64,000 nt of DNA from Caryophanales bacterium (GCA_029257405.1 JARIBO010000066.1:1-64000); one strand, 5' to 3'; positions 19,601 through 28,780 are shown, counted from the first letter of the stretch. The notes: generated by a model from the sequence alone, not told the origin. Numbers and translations: made by a program.

Positions 19601-20128
19601 TCCTTCTAGTTCTAAGGAAAACTCATTAAATATTTCGAACAAGTCAGTTAATTTATTTGATAACTGATTTTTATTTTGAATATTTTCAATTTGGTCAATT
19701 TGGTCTTTTAAGACCTGCGGGGTAATACAATGACGCTTAAACTCTGTCATAACTCCCTCTAATTCTTCAATAAATCCTTGCTTTTCAGTAGCTTTTTCAA
19801 ATACTAAAAATGGTTCCTTTCGTCGTTCAATGATTTTCCTTAACATCATTTGCATTCCTGTAGAACTTATATGCTGTTTTGCTGCACCACTTGTTTCTTG
19901 GATAACATGCCAAGCAAGCCGCGAAAAACTAAATACTTGTGAACGAATACTTCCAGATAGTTCATCTTCTTTAAACAACGATTTTTCTTGCTCAAAAGTC
20001 ATTTGTTCAGGAGTTATATAAAAAATAGAAGAACCTATTGGCCGTTCATTTAATTCATTTTTAATTTCTTCAATTATAAACTGACTTTTATTTGTGCTGA
20101 CTTTTCCTAAAATAAATCTTAATGACAT
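16643..20128 (-). CDS. addB: ATP-dependent helicase/nuclease subunit AddB
   Basis: Partner of AddA, 1161 residues. The C-terminal nuclease domain contains RIIDYKSSSRG, and the four cysteines of the iron-sulfur staple are intact: one in YRCSYQHFLQY and three in ACTFCSFKAVC. The N-terminal region aligns with AddB (TPEQMTFEQE, VFSFSRLAWHV). The Walker A motif, usually GRSGSGKT-like, reads GKVSTNKS: the last glycine is replaced by Asn while Lys and Ser remain. AddB does not drive helicase translocation, but this site contributes to Chi recognition in Bacillus, so the change may matter. GGAGGG precedes the ATG. First gene of addB-addA. Confidence 0.95.
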   Translation of the reverse strand: MSLRFILGKVSTNKSQFIIEEIKNELNERPIGSSIFYITPEQMTFEQEKSLFKEDELSGSIRSQVFSFSRLAWHVIQETSGAAKQHISSTGMQMMLRKIIERRKEPFLVFEKATEKQGFIEELEGVMTEFKRHCITPQVLKDQIDQIENIQNKNQLSNKLTDLFEIFNEFSLELEGKYVDGEDQLQMLAEQIKYAPSMEKAHIYIDGFYRFTPKELLIIESLLEVADKVTIALSVDKEHLAEPDELDLFHQTTETYHALKGIAKEISAIEEPPVLLDNEASFLKDNPALLHLEANFDTRPTLEFNSQEKLPIEIAEAVHTRAEVEGVAQKILKLVREDNYRYNDLVIFMRDSSTYHSLIETVFSDFKIPVFIDEKKSMLNHPLIEMVHSLFELVESNWRYEDMFRLLKTGFIPKTDETDPLTEDAIDRLENYSLEYGIRYKNQWLQKEDWFVQRFKGFTVGNQTDNELKEQEKINRYRKQVTEALGPFDKKIRQAKTVKDKCEVLFNLLESFDVASQLEYARFLHDESGALETAREQEQVWDALIQLLDEYVEIAGDELISQSTFKSVLEAGLESLEFSHVPPNLDHIIVASIDHSRVTNKKAAFLLGVNEGVWPKTPPVDGMINEQERETLKMYGLELASSSRRQLLDDWFYMHNAFTSVSDYLWVSYPISDSEGRAKLASQMVDRLYDLFSNLKKPTLLQEPDELKEATRFITTPTKTRAPLTAQLSRYMRGYAVEDIWLSVLNWYIKNEGNNDSTKKVLNSLFYQNIPINLSKETTEAFYPQKIETSVSRLETYYRCSYQHFLQYNLKLEERRTYTLDAPDMGQLFHEALKVITEWVKKENKHFADVTKADAKNYAKKSIVHLSPILQHRILSSSNRYLYIQQKLEDIIAKATYILSEQARLSGFTILGIELAFGFGDEGLKPLIIELPNGYELALRGRIDRVDQAVKNEELYLRIIDYKSSSRGLSLVDVYYGLALQMLTYLDVVLTQSPTWLDKQAKEAGILYFHVHNAMLAEPKSFNQTDIEEAIFKAYKMEGLIVANPSIANLMDTSLESGRSDIVPLGLKKDGDFYSGSKIASEASFKELRNYVHELTKRSGIEMTSGEVKLNPYENKQGNACTFCSFKAVCQFDPSLKSNNFKRLIEYDDETIFEKIKEINE

Positions 20129-20224
20129 TTAAATCCCTCCACCGAACTAAATTATTTGAATGCATTTTATAATTACTAAAATAGCGAGGCATGTCGCAAG
20201 AATTAGGTATTAACTTACTTTAAT

Positions 20225-20842
20225 TTAATTCTTTTTTATTTTTTGTTTCATTTTATTTTCTAAATATTTACCAAAACTCCAAAATAACGCAATACTAATT
20301 AAAATAATTATTGTTCTGATCGGGCTTTTAGCAAATTCACCGATACTAGAACCTATATATGCCATCGAAAATATCATAATTGATTTACCAAGAATAACTG
20401 CAAGGAAAAACTGCAATTTATTTACTCTTGAAATTCCGGCAACTACGTTAATCACTGAAGATGGCGAAAATGGAAAACATAATAATATAAACAAAGGACC
20501 AAAACCATGTTCTTCTACCCAGTCCGTGATTTTTAAGACAGATTTATTTTTTCTTATTTTAATAAATAAGGGTTTGTTTCCTAAATTACGAATAATTAAA
20601 AAAACTGTGATAGAGCCAAGTACACTTCCTATCCATGAATAAATAAACCCTTTTAACAACCCATAAGCAAGACTATTTGCAACTACAAACACAAATAACG
20701 GTAAGAATGGCAAAAAAGCTTCTATAAAAGGTAAAAATATTCCGGGAAGTGGACCAAGTTGTTCATATTTATCGAGTAGATCAAAAACTTTTTCGAATAA
20801 TTCATGATTTAATAAATCATTTCCTTCGTTTTTTAAACTCAA
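20225..20842 (-). CDS. TVP38/TMEM64 (DedA/VTT-superfamily) membrane protein
   Basis: 205-residue polytopic membrane protein with about five or six hydrophobic spans. The VTT-domain core is recognisable around GLLKGFIYSWIGSVLGS and LLCFPFSPSSVINVVAG, the latter being the re-entrant motif with Pro residues. Proteins of this family are implicated in lipid scrambling or membrane homeostasis; the specific role is unknown. It lies upstream of addB on the same strand with an intergenic gap of about 95 bases. Confidence 0.88.
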   Translation of the reverse strand: MSLKNEGNDLLNHELFEKVFDLLDKYEQLGPLPGIFLPFIEAFLPFLPLFVFVVANSLAYGLLKGFIYSWIGSVLGSITVFLIIRNLGNKPLFIKIRKNKSVLKITDWVEEHGFGPLFILLCFPFSPSSVINVVAGISRVNKLQFFLAVILGKSIMIFSMAYIGSSIGEFAKSPIRTIIILISIALFWSFGKYLENKMKQKIKKN

Positions 20843-21061
20843 AATAAATACTCCTCTATGTCACAGTTTAATTTTTCAACTTAATAAACCTTGCTAACTA
20901 CTCTAGTTTAACATATTTATCTAATTACTTTCTATTATTCTTTAACTGATAATTATCTGATGATTAATTAATTATAGGATAAATAAAGTTCAGTTATTTT
21001 TCACATATAAGAATTTTCAAGTCCGGTATTTATGTTAATCTAAAGAGTGGAGTTGATATTA

Positions 21062-22180
21062 ATGGACCAATCTAATAAATTACTTAGTGAGGCAATTCAG
21101 TTTATTAAAGAATGTTATGATGAGCTGGGTCTGTCTGAAGATATAAAATTTAAACGGATTACAGAAATAGAAGATGAAATAAACCTTACTGGAACATATT
21201 CTCACACTCATATGGAACTGACACATGGAGCAAAAATGGCTTGGCGTAATAACAATCGTTGCATTGGTCGCTTGTTGTGGGAAACATTACATGTAATTGA
21301 TGCAAGAGAAATACATACAGCAGACGAAGCTTATGAAAAGTTGCTTGATCATATTGATTTTGCTACAAATGACGGGAATATAAAATCTACCATTACCATC
21401 TTTCCTGCACGCATAAATGAATATGACCCAATTAGAATTTGGAATCATCAGTTAATCCGCTATGCTGGTTATGAAATGGACGGAAAGATAATTGGAGACT
21501 CAACTTCACTTGAATTCACAAAAATGTGCGAAGAGTTAGGCTGGAAAGGAAACTATACTGATTATGATATTCTTCCGTTGGTCATTCAAGAGGTTGGAGA
21601 AGAACCTAAACTCTTTGATATTCCAAAAGATTTAGTTAAAGAAATCAATATAACACATCCACAATTTGATCATTTTAAAAGGTTAAATTTAAAATGGTAT
21701 GCTGTACCGATTATTTCAGACATGCGCTTAGAAATAGGTGGAATTGATTACCCAATGGCACCATTTAATGGTTGGTACATGGGCACTGAAATTGGCGCAA
21801 GGAACCTAGCTGACTCAGACCGCTATAATGCACTTCCTAAAATTGCCGAGGTAATGGAACTTAATACAAAATCAAACCGATCTCTTTGGATTGACAAATC
21901 ATTAGTTGAATTAAATATTGCCATATTACATTCTTACCAAAAGGCTGGAGTCACATTGGTCGATCATCATACAGCAGCAAAACAGTTTAAAGCTTTTGAA
22001 GAAAATGAAACAAAAAACTTGAGACCAGTTACTGGTAATTGGACGTGGCTTGTCCCACCTTTATCACCAGCAGCAACGCATATTTATCATAAACCATATA
22101 ATAATAAAATTAAAAGTCCTAATTATTTTTATCAAATGAACCCTAATCAAAAAGATAATAAAATCAAACAATCTAAATAA
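21062..22180 (+). CDS. nos: Bacterial nitric oxide synthase, oxygenase domain only
   Basis: Makes NO from L-arginine using heme, a pterin or tetrahydrofolate cofactor and a borrowed reductase; there is no fused reductase, as usual for Firmicutes. At 372 residues it is close to B. subtilis and S. aureus enzymes (363, 358). The axial heme thiolate is Cys67 in NNRCIGRLLW, the arginine-binding Glu is in GWYMGTEIGARN, and the C-terminal block GNWTWLVPPLSPAATHIYH is intact. I start at the ATG at 21062 behind AGAGTGGAG; upstream GTG/TTG codons overlap that site. NO from this enzyme protects against oxidative stress, and several redox genes lie nearby, but it is a monocistronic unit next to convergent comK. 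Confidence 0.96.
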   Translation: MDQSNKLLSEAIQFIKECYDELGLSEDIKFKRITEIEDEINLTGTYSHTHMELTHGAKMAWRNNNRCIGRLLWETLHVIDAREIHTADEAYEKLLDHIDFATNDGNIKSTITIFPARINEYDPIRIWNHQLIRYAGYEMDGKIIGDSTSLEFTKMCEELGWKGNYTDYDILPLVIQEVGEEPKLFDIPKDLVKEINITHPQFDHFKRLNLKWYAVPIISDMRLEIGGIDYPMAPFNGWYMGTEIGARNLADSDRYNALPKIAEVMELNTKSNRSLWIDKSLVELNIAILHSYQKAGVTLVDHHTAAKQFKAFEENETKNLRPVTGNWTWLVPPLSPAATHIYHKPYNNKIKSPNYFYQMNPNQKDNKIKQSK

Positions 22181-22191
22181 TTTCTAGGCGT

Positions 22192-22240
22192 CAAAAAAAC
22201 CGTGATTAGGATATCTTTTCCTAATCACAGTTTAATTTTT
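22192..22240. terminator. Bidirectional terminator between nos and comK
   Basis: Arms GTGATTAGG (22202-22210) and CCTAATCAC (22220-22228), with a seven-base A run on the left giving a perfect U tract for comK (minus) and a weaker T-rich tail for nos (plus). Confidence 0.8.
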
Positions 22241-22287
22241 ATGACTTCTCTAACTTCTTTTATTCAACATATTTTTTAGTTTTTCGT

Positions 22288-22821
22288 TTATTTTCTACGT
22301 TTTTTTGAATTTTGATCGTCGGGATTTTGTGTGTACGTCCCTAATTGTTTAATGCGATCATTTAATAAATAACGAAACTGAGCAGTACGCTGAATTTGAT
22401 TCATCAGTGAACCATAACTAATATCTAATGTAATTTTATCTCCGTTTTTGAAATGAACATCTGTCATTTGATTTTCAGTTGGTCGAATAAAATCAATATG
22501 AGAGTGGGCAATCCATGAACAATTTCTATTTCTTGGGGAAGTCGTTGGGAAGAAGTACATGCCACTAGCAGGATCAATCGAGATTGGGGCTTTGTGAGTA
22601 ATCCCACAAATATCTCGCGTCCCATCGAGGCGACCTCTAAGGCTACTTCCAAAGTAGCGACATGCATGATCTATCATTTTTACTGGAGACTTTTCAATGA
22701 GGTAATCTGTTTCTGATTCAAATATTTGCGCATTAATGACACCGTTTTCATTTTCAACTGCTAAAATTGCCATTGTTAAAGGCGATACTTCATATGTGAA
22801 TAATTCATTTTTATTTAACAT
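22288..22821 (-). CDS. comK: Competence transcription factor ComK
   Basis: 177-residue ComK-family protein, the master activator of DNA-uptake genes in Bacillus, active in some staphylococci when artificially or stochastically expressed. Recognisable segments are TYEVSPLTMAIL at the N-terminus, VKMIDHACRYFGSSLRGR in the middle, and PISIDPASGMYFFPTTSP followed by CSWIAHSHI. The frame is intact. The AGGAGG upstream is 14 bases from the ATG, longer than the usual 7-9, and an in-frame TAA excludes an earlier start, so translation may be inefficient. The next upstream gene is lplA. No other competence genes are in the window. Confidence 0.88.
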   Translation of the reverse strand: MLNKNELFTYEVSPLTMAILAVENENGVINAQIFESETDYLIEKSPVKMIDHACRYFGSSLRGRLDGTRDICGITHKAPISIDPASGMYFFPTTSPRNRNCSWIAHSHIDFIRPTENQMTDVHFKNGDKITLDISYGSLMNQIQRTAQFRYLLNDRIKQLGTYTQNPDDQNSKKRRK

Positions 22822-22938
22822 TAATTAATATTCATCCTCCTAATATGTTAAATAAGAAGTTAGAGATTATAAATATGATAACAAAAAAAGGGTAAAAATA
22901 CAATATTATCCATTAATTATGCAAAAATTAACTTTTAG

Positions 22939-22965
22939 TAAAAAAGTTCCTATGACTAGGAACTT
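22939..22965 (-). terminator. Terminator of lplA
   Basis: AAGTTCCTA (22944-22952) pairs with TAGGAACTT (22957-22965), followed on the minus strand by six Ts. It overlaps the lplA stop codon. Confidence 0.82.
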
Positions 22966-23960
22966 TAATACAGCAAATCAATAAATTCCTTATTAGTTAT
23001 TTTACCTAAATAATAAGGGATATCAAAATCTTGGATAGCTTCTGTCACAGCTTTTTTATCATGTTTTACACCAATTAATTTATTTTCTATTTCACTCACG
23101 TCACCTAGTCCAAAAAAATCGCCATATATTTTACAATTTTCAATAATCCCATTTTTAACGTCTAAACGAACATCCAACAATCCAGATGGAAATTTATAAG
23201 ATGCTTTTTTATTATAAGCAGGTGACTTTCCATAATTCCATTCCCATTTTTGATAACGTTCTTCTGAAATTTTATATATATTAGCCCAGTCTTCCTCACT
23301 TAAAACAAATTCTGGAACATCTTTAATGTCTTCTACTTCAAAGATTGACTTTAAGATAAGTTCTTTAAATTCATTCATGGTCATTTCTTCTTTTAAATAT
23401 TCTGAAATATTTGCGACTCTACTTCTAATTGATTTAATTCCTTTAGATTCTATTTTTTCTTGATTAACATTTAACGCTGATACAATATGTTCTATATTTG
23501 AGTCTAACATTAATGTTCCGTGACTAAACATTCTTCCCCGCGATGAAAATTGTGCATTACCTGAAAACTTTCTGCCTTCAACGAGTAAGTCATTTCTTCC
23601 GATTAATTCTGCAGGCACATCTATATTGTTCAACGCTTTTACTACAGGCTCAGTGAACTTGGCAAAATTATGAAAACTATCTCCATCGTCTTTTGTAATG
23701 AAACTAAAATTCAAGTTTCCTTCATCATGATAGACTGCCCCACCACCTGATAAACGTCTTACTACTTTTATTCCTTTTTCTTCAACATAATCTGTATTAA
23801 TTTCTTCGATGGAATTTTGATTTTTTCCAACAATTATCGAAGGTTCATTTACATAAAACAATAAATAAGTATCTTCTTCCCCGAAATTATTTAAAACATA
23901 TTCTTCTATTGCTAAATTTATATATGGATTCGTTATTCCTTTATTATCAATAAATTTCAT
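22965..23960 (-). CDS. lplA: Lipoate-protein ligase A (LplJ type)
   Basis: Activates free lipoate with ATP and attaches it to lipoyl domains of 2-oxo acid dehydrogenases or GcvH. The family motif RRLSGGGAVYHDEGNLNFSF is complete, with the catalytic Lys expected in GRKFSGNAQ. Length 331, as for LplJ. AGGAG lies eight bases before the ATG. It follows yhfI by about 70 bases in the order yhfI-lplJ of B. subtilis. One likely client, the E2 subunit OdhB, is encoded at the end of the window. Confidence 0.93.
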   Translation of the reverse strand: MKFIDNKGITNPYINLAIEEYVLNNFGEEDTYLLFYVNEPSIIVGKNQNSIEEINTDYVEEKGIKVVRRLSGGGAVYHDEGNLNFSFITKDDGDSFHNFAKFTEPVVKALNNIDVPAELIGRNDLLVEGRKFSGNAQFSSRGRMFSHGTLMLDSNIEHIVSALNVNQEKIESKGIKSIRSRVANISEYLKEEMTMNEFKELILKSIFEVEDIKDVPEFVLSEEDWANIYKISEERYQKWEWNYGKSPAYNKKASYKFPSGLLDVRLDVKNGIIENCKIYGDFFGLGDVSEIENKLIGVKHDKKAVTEAIQDFDIPYYLGKITNKEFIDLLY

Positions 23961-24032
23961 TTTAGTAGCTCCTTTATATCTAATTATATTTTATAATAGG
24001 TGATTAACCTTTATCAGTAAAGTAAGATGAAT

Positions 24033-24761
24033 TTATTTCCAAACTAATCCTTCTTTTGCTAATAAAATTTTATTTTTAAATACTTTGCTTGCTTCTGTTA
24101 CTAAGTCTTGATTATTACCGTATTGTGGCAAATGACTTAAAAGCAATGTTTCTACATTTGCAGCCTTTGCAATTTGAGCTGCTTGTGTACTTGTCATGTG
24201 ACCTATTTTTAATTCATTTTGGAAATCATATAGATTTGTATCTGTGATTAGTAAATTAGCATTTTTCGCAAATGGAATCCATTCATCTTGATATCCAGTA
24301 TCTGCGGTATAAACAATCACTTTCTTTCCATCCGTAATCCGCATACCAAAACAAGTAACCGAGTGAAGTGTTTTTAAAAATGTAATTTCAAAAGGACCAA
24401 TGTTCAATTTATCTTCTGCATCGAATGCAATCCCTTCGGTATGATCATCCGTTAATTTTTCAAATTCTAATTCATTTTCGGTATGACCATAAATAGGCGT
24501 TGTTTTTGTTATCCTTCCTAACTGTGCTTCTACGAGTAATCCATGTTGTAGTACACCAATATCGGCTATATGATCTGCATGATAGTGTGATAGTACAACA
24601 GCATCTATTTCTGTTATATTAATATAGTTTTGTATTTTTAGTAAAGCACCACTACCGAAATCGAGCACTATTTTTTTACCATTTTTTTCTAGCAAGTATG
24701 TTGATGTCGCTTCATTTGGTGCTGGATATCCACCCCTAAAACCTATCACTGTTAACTTCAT
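24033..24761 (-). CDS. yhfI: Metallo-beta-lactamase-fold hydrolase YhfI (RNase Z-like)
   Basis: MBL-fold enzyme of 242 residues. The metal-binding HxHxDH motif is LSHYHADHIADIG; further ligands are the His in TLHSVTCFGMRI, the Asp in YTADTGYQ and the late His in LLLSHLPQYG. The domain resembles RNase Z/arylsulfatase-type hydrolases, but the substrate is unknown. I start at the ATG at 24761, eight bases after GGAG; a GTG nine bases earlier overlaps that site. It lies between yhfH (divergent) and lplA, as in the Bacillus yhfH-yhfI-yhfJ group. Confidence 0.88.
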   Translation of the reverse strand: MKLTVIGFRGGYPAPNEATSTYLLEKNGKKIVLDFGSGALLKIQNYINITEIDAVVLSHYHADHIADIGVLQHGLLVEAQLGRITKTTPIYGHTENELEFEKLTDDHTEGIAFDAEDKLNIGPFEITFLKTLHSVTCFGMRITDGKKVIVYTADTGYQDEWIPFAKNANLLITDTNLYDFQNELKIGHMTSTQAAQIAKAANVETLLLSHLPQYGNNQDLVTEASKVFKNKILLAKEGLVWK

Positions 24762-24897
24762 TTTACTCACTCCAAATTTATTTTATTTGTTCTAATACAA
24801 AGGGTTGACTTTTATATCTGTGTTATAGTACAATTGATTTAGAACTTAAGAAGCCGAATATTTAGAATATTACATAATCCTTAAGGAGGACATATAA

Positions 24898-25020
24898 ATG
24901 ATAAACGTATTAGAATTCTTCAGAAACTTACCTAAGAAAGCATGCCAAACATGTGGTTTTGAAATGGTTGAACAAGCTGATTGTTATGTAAATGTTTGTG
25001 ATGACTGTAATCATTTATAA
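24898..25020 (+). CDS. yhfH: Small YhfH-like protein with paired cysteines
   Basis: 40-residue ORF with AAGGAGGAC ideally spaced before the ATG. Cysteines at 16, 19, 29, 34 and 37 give a C-x2-C ... C-x2-C arrangement typical of a small zinc ribbon; the N-terminal helix is LEFFRNLPKKAC. It sits next to yhfI as the yhfH gene does in B. subtilis. No function is established for this family; metal binding is inferred from the cysteines. Confidence 0.75.
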   Translation: MINVLEFFRNLPKKACQTCGFEMVEQADCYVNVCDDCNHL

Positions 25021-25103
25021 TCATCATACGCATTAATCGTTTTTATTCAACACATTTTTATTAATATAAGTCTATTTTAATAAGACTGCCTTTCCTAATT
25101 GAT

Positions 25104-25136
25104 GCAATTACTATTAATTTAGTAATTGCTTTTTTT
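25104..25136 (+). terminator. Terminator of yhfH
   Basis: GCAATTACT (25104-25112) / AGTAATTGC (25121-25129), 8-base loop, then seven Ts. Plus-strand terminator about 85 bases after the yhfH stop. Confidence 0.75.
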
Positions 25137-25184
25137 ATTAAAAAAACAGACTATAACAAATGATTTTTTCATTGTTATAGTCTG
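25137..25184 (-). terminator. Terminator of the heme operon (after cgoX)
   Basis: CAGACTATAACAA (25147-25159) pairs with TTGTTATAGTCTG (25172-25184), a 13-bp stem, followed by a T run on the minus strand just after the cgoX stop. Confidence 0.87.
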
Positions 25185-25189
25185 TTTAT

Positions 25190-26590
25190 TTATGCTAAAA
25201 ATTCTAGTGCTGATTCTACTGCTTTTTCACCTTGTACAATACAATCTGGAACAGCTACGCCTTCATAAGAACTTCCTGCTATATAAACACCTGGTAGCGA
25301 TGCATTTATTTCAGCTTTTGTTTCTCTCATTCGCTCTCTATGACCTACTGTGTATTGTGGCATCTTATTTTTAAACCGAGTCACAATAGTAAATAATGGT
25401 TTCTCAGTAATTTTCATTGTCTTATTTAAATCTTTCAACACTACGTTCGTTATTTCTTCATCTGTTAAATCGACAACTTCTTGGTCATCTGGACGTCCTA
25501 CATAACTTCTAAGTAGAATTTTGTCATTAGGTGCGGCATGTGCCCATTTTTTATGTGTCCACGTGCATGCTGTAATTCTAAAATTACTATTTCTCGAAAC
25601 GACATAGCCTGTCCCATCTAAATCTTTACGAATTGCTTTTTTATCAAATGCTAAAGCAACATTTGCAACTGACGTTTGTGGCATCTCTTTAAAATGATCA
25701 AAAAAACTATATTGGCTAAATATTTTTGGTAACGCATTGTGAGGCGTTGCCACAATTATTGAATCAGCTTGATAAACTGTACCATCATGAAGTAAGACAT
25801 TATAATGTTTGTGTTTTTTTTCAATATGATCAACCTCACAATTTAAAGTGATTTCATCCTCATCAAATTGCTTACTTAATTCATCGACTAACGATTCAAA
25901 TCCATTTGTTAATGCATAAAATACACCTGGACGATTTTTTCGTTCTTTTTTAGACAAAGGTTTTGGTTTTGTTGCTTGTAAACCTTTAATTAAACTACCA
26001 TATTCTTGTTCAAGTGCATAAAAGTCAGGGAATGTAGCCATTAAACTCATTTTATCAAGGTCACCTGAATAAATACCACCTAAAAGAGGCTCGATTAAAT
26101 TTTCGACAAGTTCGTCTCCAAAACGGTTTCTAAAAAACAAACCTAAAGATTGGTCTTTTTTTGGCGCAGACTTTTTCTTCACTTTATCCAATCCAGCACG
26201 TATCTTTCCAGCAGGCGAAAATAACCCTGATAATAAAAATGGCTTCATATGAATTGGAATCCCCATAAATGATCCCACAGGGATTTTATGTAACTTTTCA
26301 TTCACTAATACATATGATTGACCTGTACTATTGCTAATAAGCTGGTTTTCCATCCCTAATGACTTAATTAAGTTTAACGTGGCTGGTTTACGCGACAGGA
26401 ACGAATCAGGTCCACGTTCAATTGTAAAACCTTCTTTTTTTACTGTTTGTATTTTCCCGCCTAATCGGCTACTTCCTTCAACTAGTTTGATATTATAAGG
26501 CAATTTTTTAGATTCAATTTCTTTTTTTAAATAATAAGCAGCTGATAATCCAGTAATTCCACCACCTATTATTAATATGTTTTTAGTCAT
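25190..26590 (-). CDS. cgoX: Coproporphyrinogen III oxidase CgoX (formerly HemY/HemG)
   Basis: FAD enzyme that oxidises coproporphyrinogen III to coproporphyrin III in the Gram-positive coproporphyrin-dependent heme pathway. The N-terminal FAD site is IIGGGITGLSAAYYLKKE, followed by VEGSSRLGGKIQT and the ERGPDSFL block; the C-terminal FAD block is YIAGSSYEGVAVPDCI. Length 466, as in Bacillus HemY (470). It begins 17 bases after cpfC, so hemE-cpfC-cgoX form one operon on the minus strand in pathway order. Confidence 0.95.
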   Translation of the reverse strand: MTKNILIIGGGITGLSAAYYLKKEIESKKLPYNIKLVEGSSRLGGKIQTVKKEGFTIERGPDSFLSRKPATLNLIKSLGMENQLISNSTGQSYVLVNEKLHKIPVGSFMGIPIHMKPFLLSGLFSPAGKIRAGLDKVKKKSAPKKDQSLGLFFRNRFGDELVENLIEPLLGGIYSGDLDKMSLMATFPDFYALEQEYGSLIKGLQATKPKPLSKKERKNRPGVFYALTNGFESLVDELSKQFDEDEITLNCEVDHIEKKHKHYNVLLHDGTVYQADSIIVATPHNALPKIFSQYSFFDHFKEMPQTSVANVALAFDKKAIRKDLDGTGYVVSRNSNFRITACTWTHKKWAHAAPNDKILLRSYVGRPDDQEVVDLTDEEITNVVLKDLNKTMKITEKPLFTIVTRFKNKMPQYTVGHRERMRETKAEINASLPGVYIAGSSYEGVAVPDCIVQGEKAVESALEFLA

Positions 26591-26607
26591 CAGTAGGTTT
26601 CCCCTTT

Positions 26608-27534
26608 TTAATTTAATACTTTTAAAACAACGTCACTTAATGTTTCGATAAATAACGGATCTGTATTAGGCATTTCTGGACGGTAGTATGCTGCACCAAC
26701 GCGGTCACAGACTACCTTACACTCATAATCATTGTCATAAAGTACTTCTAAGTGATCTGATACAAATCCAACAGGCGCATAAACAAATGCTTCATATCCT
26801 GACTTCTCATGTAATTCTGCAGTTAAATCTTGAACATCTGGACCTAACCATGGATCAGGTGTATTGCCTTCACTTTGCCAACCAATTTCATACTTAGTAA
26901 TCCCAGTTGCTTCAGATATTAATTTAGCAGTCTCTTTTAATTGATCAACATAAGGATCTCCACCTACTAATATCTTCTCTGGTAAACTATGAGCAGAAAG
27001 AATTAACATAGCATTATTTCGTTCAGATTCAGACATGCTCTCGTATGTTTTACTAATTTCTCTCGCCCAATATTTAATAAATCCATCTTCATTATACCAA
27101 CTTGTAACAGATTTCATCTCAATTCCATATTTTTCCGCTTCTTCTTTCGCTCTTCCATTATAAGACTTCACACTAAATGTCGAATAATGTGGCGCTAATA
27201 CAATCGAAACAGCTTCTTGTATCCCATCGTCACCCATTTGTTTAACCGCGTCTTCAATAAATGGATGAATATGTTTTAATCCGATATATAAGACAAATTC
27301 ATATTTATCTTGTGAACTGTTTAACTTATCTTTTAAATGCGTTGCTTGTGAATCAGTAATATTAGCTAATGGAGATATACCTCCAATTGCCGCGTAACGT
27401 TCTTGTAAATCAAGTAGCGCTTCTGGTGATGGTTTTCTACCGCCACGAATATGTGTATAGTAGCTTTCAATTTCTGACTCTTTATAAGGTGTTCCGTATG
27501 CCATAACTAATAAACCTATTTTTTTTCTTCCCAT
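26608..27534 (-). CDS. cpfC: Coproporphyrin III ferrochelatase CpfC (HemH)
   Basis: Inserts Fe2+ into coproporphyrin III; in this group the product is coproheme, finished by ChdC, which is not in the window. The family core is seen in [19 protein letters not shown], the catalytic His region LSAHSLPEK and the metal-site segment [15 protein letters not shown]. Start at the ATG 27534 (308 residues, S. aureus 307); the in-frame GTG 12 bases upstream overlaps the weak GGTGAT site. Lies between hemE and cgoX. Confidence 0.95.
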   Translation of the reverse strand: MGRKKIGLLVMAYGTPYKESEIESYYTHIRGGRKPSPEALLDLQERYAAIGGISPLANITDSQATHLKDKLNSSQDKYEFVLYIGLKHIHPFIEDAVKQMGDDGIQEAVSIVLAPHYSTFSVKSYNGRAKEEAEKYGIEMKSVTSWYNEDGFIKYWAREISKTYESMSESERNNAMLILSAHSLPEKILVGGDPYVDQLKETAKLISEATGITKYEIGWQSEGNTPDPWLGPDVQDLTAELHEKSGYEAFVYAPVGFVSDHLEVLYDNDYECKVVCDRVGAAYYRPEMPNTDPLFIETLSDVVLKVLN

Positions 27535-27604
27535 TTTTATCACCATTCTTTATTTTTTTAAAAAAATGCTATTACACAGGTTAACGTATAATAACATTTC
27601 TTTG

Positions 27605-28639
27605 TTATCTTTTTGAGTAGACCTTAATTAATTCAGCTAATTTTTTAAGTGTTTCTTGTGTAATATCAGGTGTCACACCATGCCCTAAATTAAATACATG
27701 ATGACCATCTTCCATTCCGTCATCTAATATTTGTTTTGTACGTGTTTCAATTGTATCCCAATCTGCAAGTAGTGTTGCAGGGTCTAAGTTACCTTGTAAC
27801 ACTTTCGTTATCCCCATCGCACGTGCTTCTGGAATCGTTGTCCGCCAATCAAGCCCAATAACGTCTACTGGTAAATCATTAAACTCCATTAGCAAGTGTT
27901 TTGCACCCACTCCGAATAAAATAAGTGGTACATCTAATTTTTTAAGTTCTGTAAAGATATAGTTCATCGTTGGTTTAATAAAAATACGATAATCTGATTC
28001 ATTTAATGAACCTACCCATGAATCAAATATTTGAATCGCTTTAACACCAGCTTTTACTTGTGCAGAAACATAAGTTATAATCATTTCTGCTAATTTATCC
28101 ATTAAGATAAACCATAATTCTGATTCTTTATACATGAATGCTTTTGTTTTTGCGTATGTTTTTGATGGACCTCCTTCAATCATATAGCTCGCTAGCGTAA
28201 ACGGTGCACCACTAAAGCCAATTAAAGGAACGTTCAATTGCTCTTTTGTTAATAACTTAATTGTATCTAAAACATAATCTATGTCTTTTTCTGGTTCTAA
28301 AACACCTAATTTTTCAATGTCTGTTTTTGTTTTTATTGGATTATCAATAACTGGACCTATTCCAGATACAATCTCAACATCAATTCCCATAGCAGGTAGA
28401 GGCGTCATGATATCTTTATAAAGAATTGCTGCATCAATGCCATATTGCTCAACTGGTAAACGTGTAACATAAGCACACAACTCTGGTTGATGTGTAATTT
28501 CAAATAAAGAATATTTCTTTTTAATTTCTAAATATTCTCTTTGAGAACGTCCAGCCTGACGCATAAACCATGCTGGTGTATGTGATGTTTTTTCACCTTT
28601 ATAAGCTCTTAATATTGTGTCATTAAATTCTTTTGCCAT
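27605..28639 (-). CDS. hemE: Uroporphyrinogen III decarboxylase
   Basis: Decarboxylates uroporphyrinogen III to coproporphyrinogen III, the step before CgoX. The N-terminal signature [11 protein letters not shown] is intact, as are [17 protein letters not shown] and the C-terminal [11 protein letters not shown]. Length 344. AAAGGATG precedes the ATG. First gene of hemE-cpfC-cgoX; about 140 bases separate it from the upstream PBP gene, so a heme promoter probably lies there, although I see no single clear -35/-10 pair. Confidence 0.95.
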   Translation of the reverse strand: MAKEFNDTILRAYKGEKTSHTPAWFMRQAGRSQREYLEIKKKYSLFEITHQPELCAYVTRLPVEQYGIDAAILYKDIMTPLPAMGIDVEIVSGIGPVIDNPIKTKTDIEKLGVLEPEKDIDYVLDTIKLLTKEQLNVPLIGFSGAPFTLASYMIEGGPSKTYAKTKAFMYKESELWFILMDKLAEMIITYVSAQVKAGVKAIQIFDSWVGSLNESDYRIFIKPTMNYIFTELKKLDVPLILFGVGAKHLLMEFNDLPVDVIGLDWRTTIPEARAMGITKVLQGNLDPATLLADWDTIETRTKQILDDGMEDGHHVFNLGHGVTPDITQETLKKLAELIKVYSKR

Positions 28640-28780
28640 ATATTAATCATCCTTTTATTTTATTATAATAAATTAATATGATCACTAGCTCTGTTCAATA
28701 TAACATGCTTGTTTATAATTGAATGGTTTATACTGGTATTGTCACAAACTTGTTCTTCTTTTTCTACACTTATTACACAT

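Noticed and set aside
20160..20224. GCGA...TCGC inverted repeat upstream of addB as a LexA/SOS box
   Set aside because: Arms are four bases and do not match CGAAC-N4-GTTCG.
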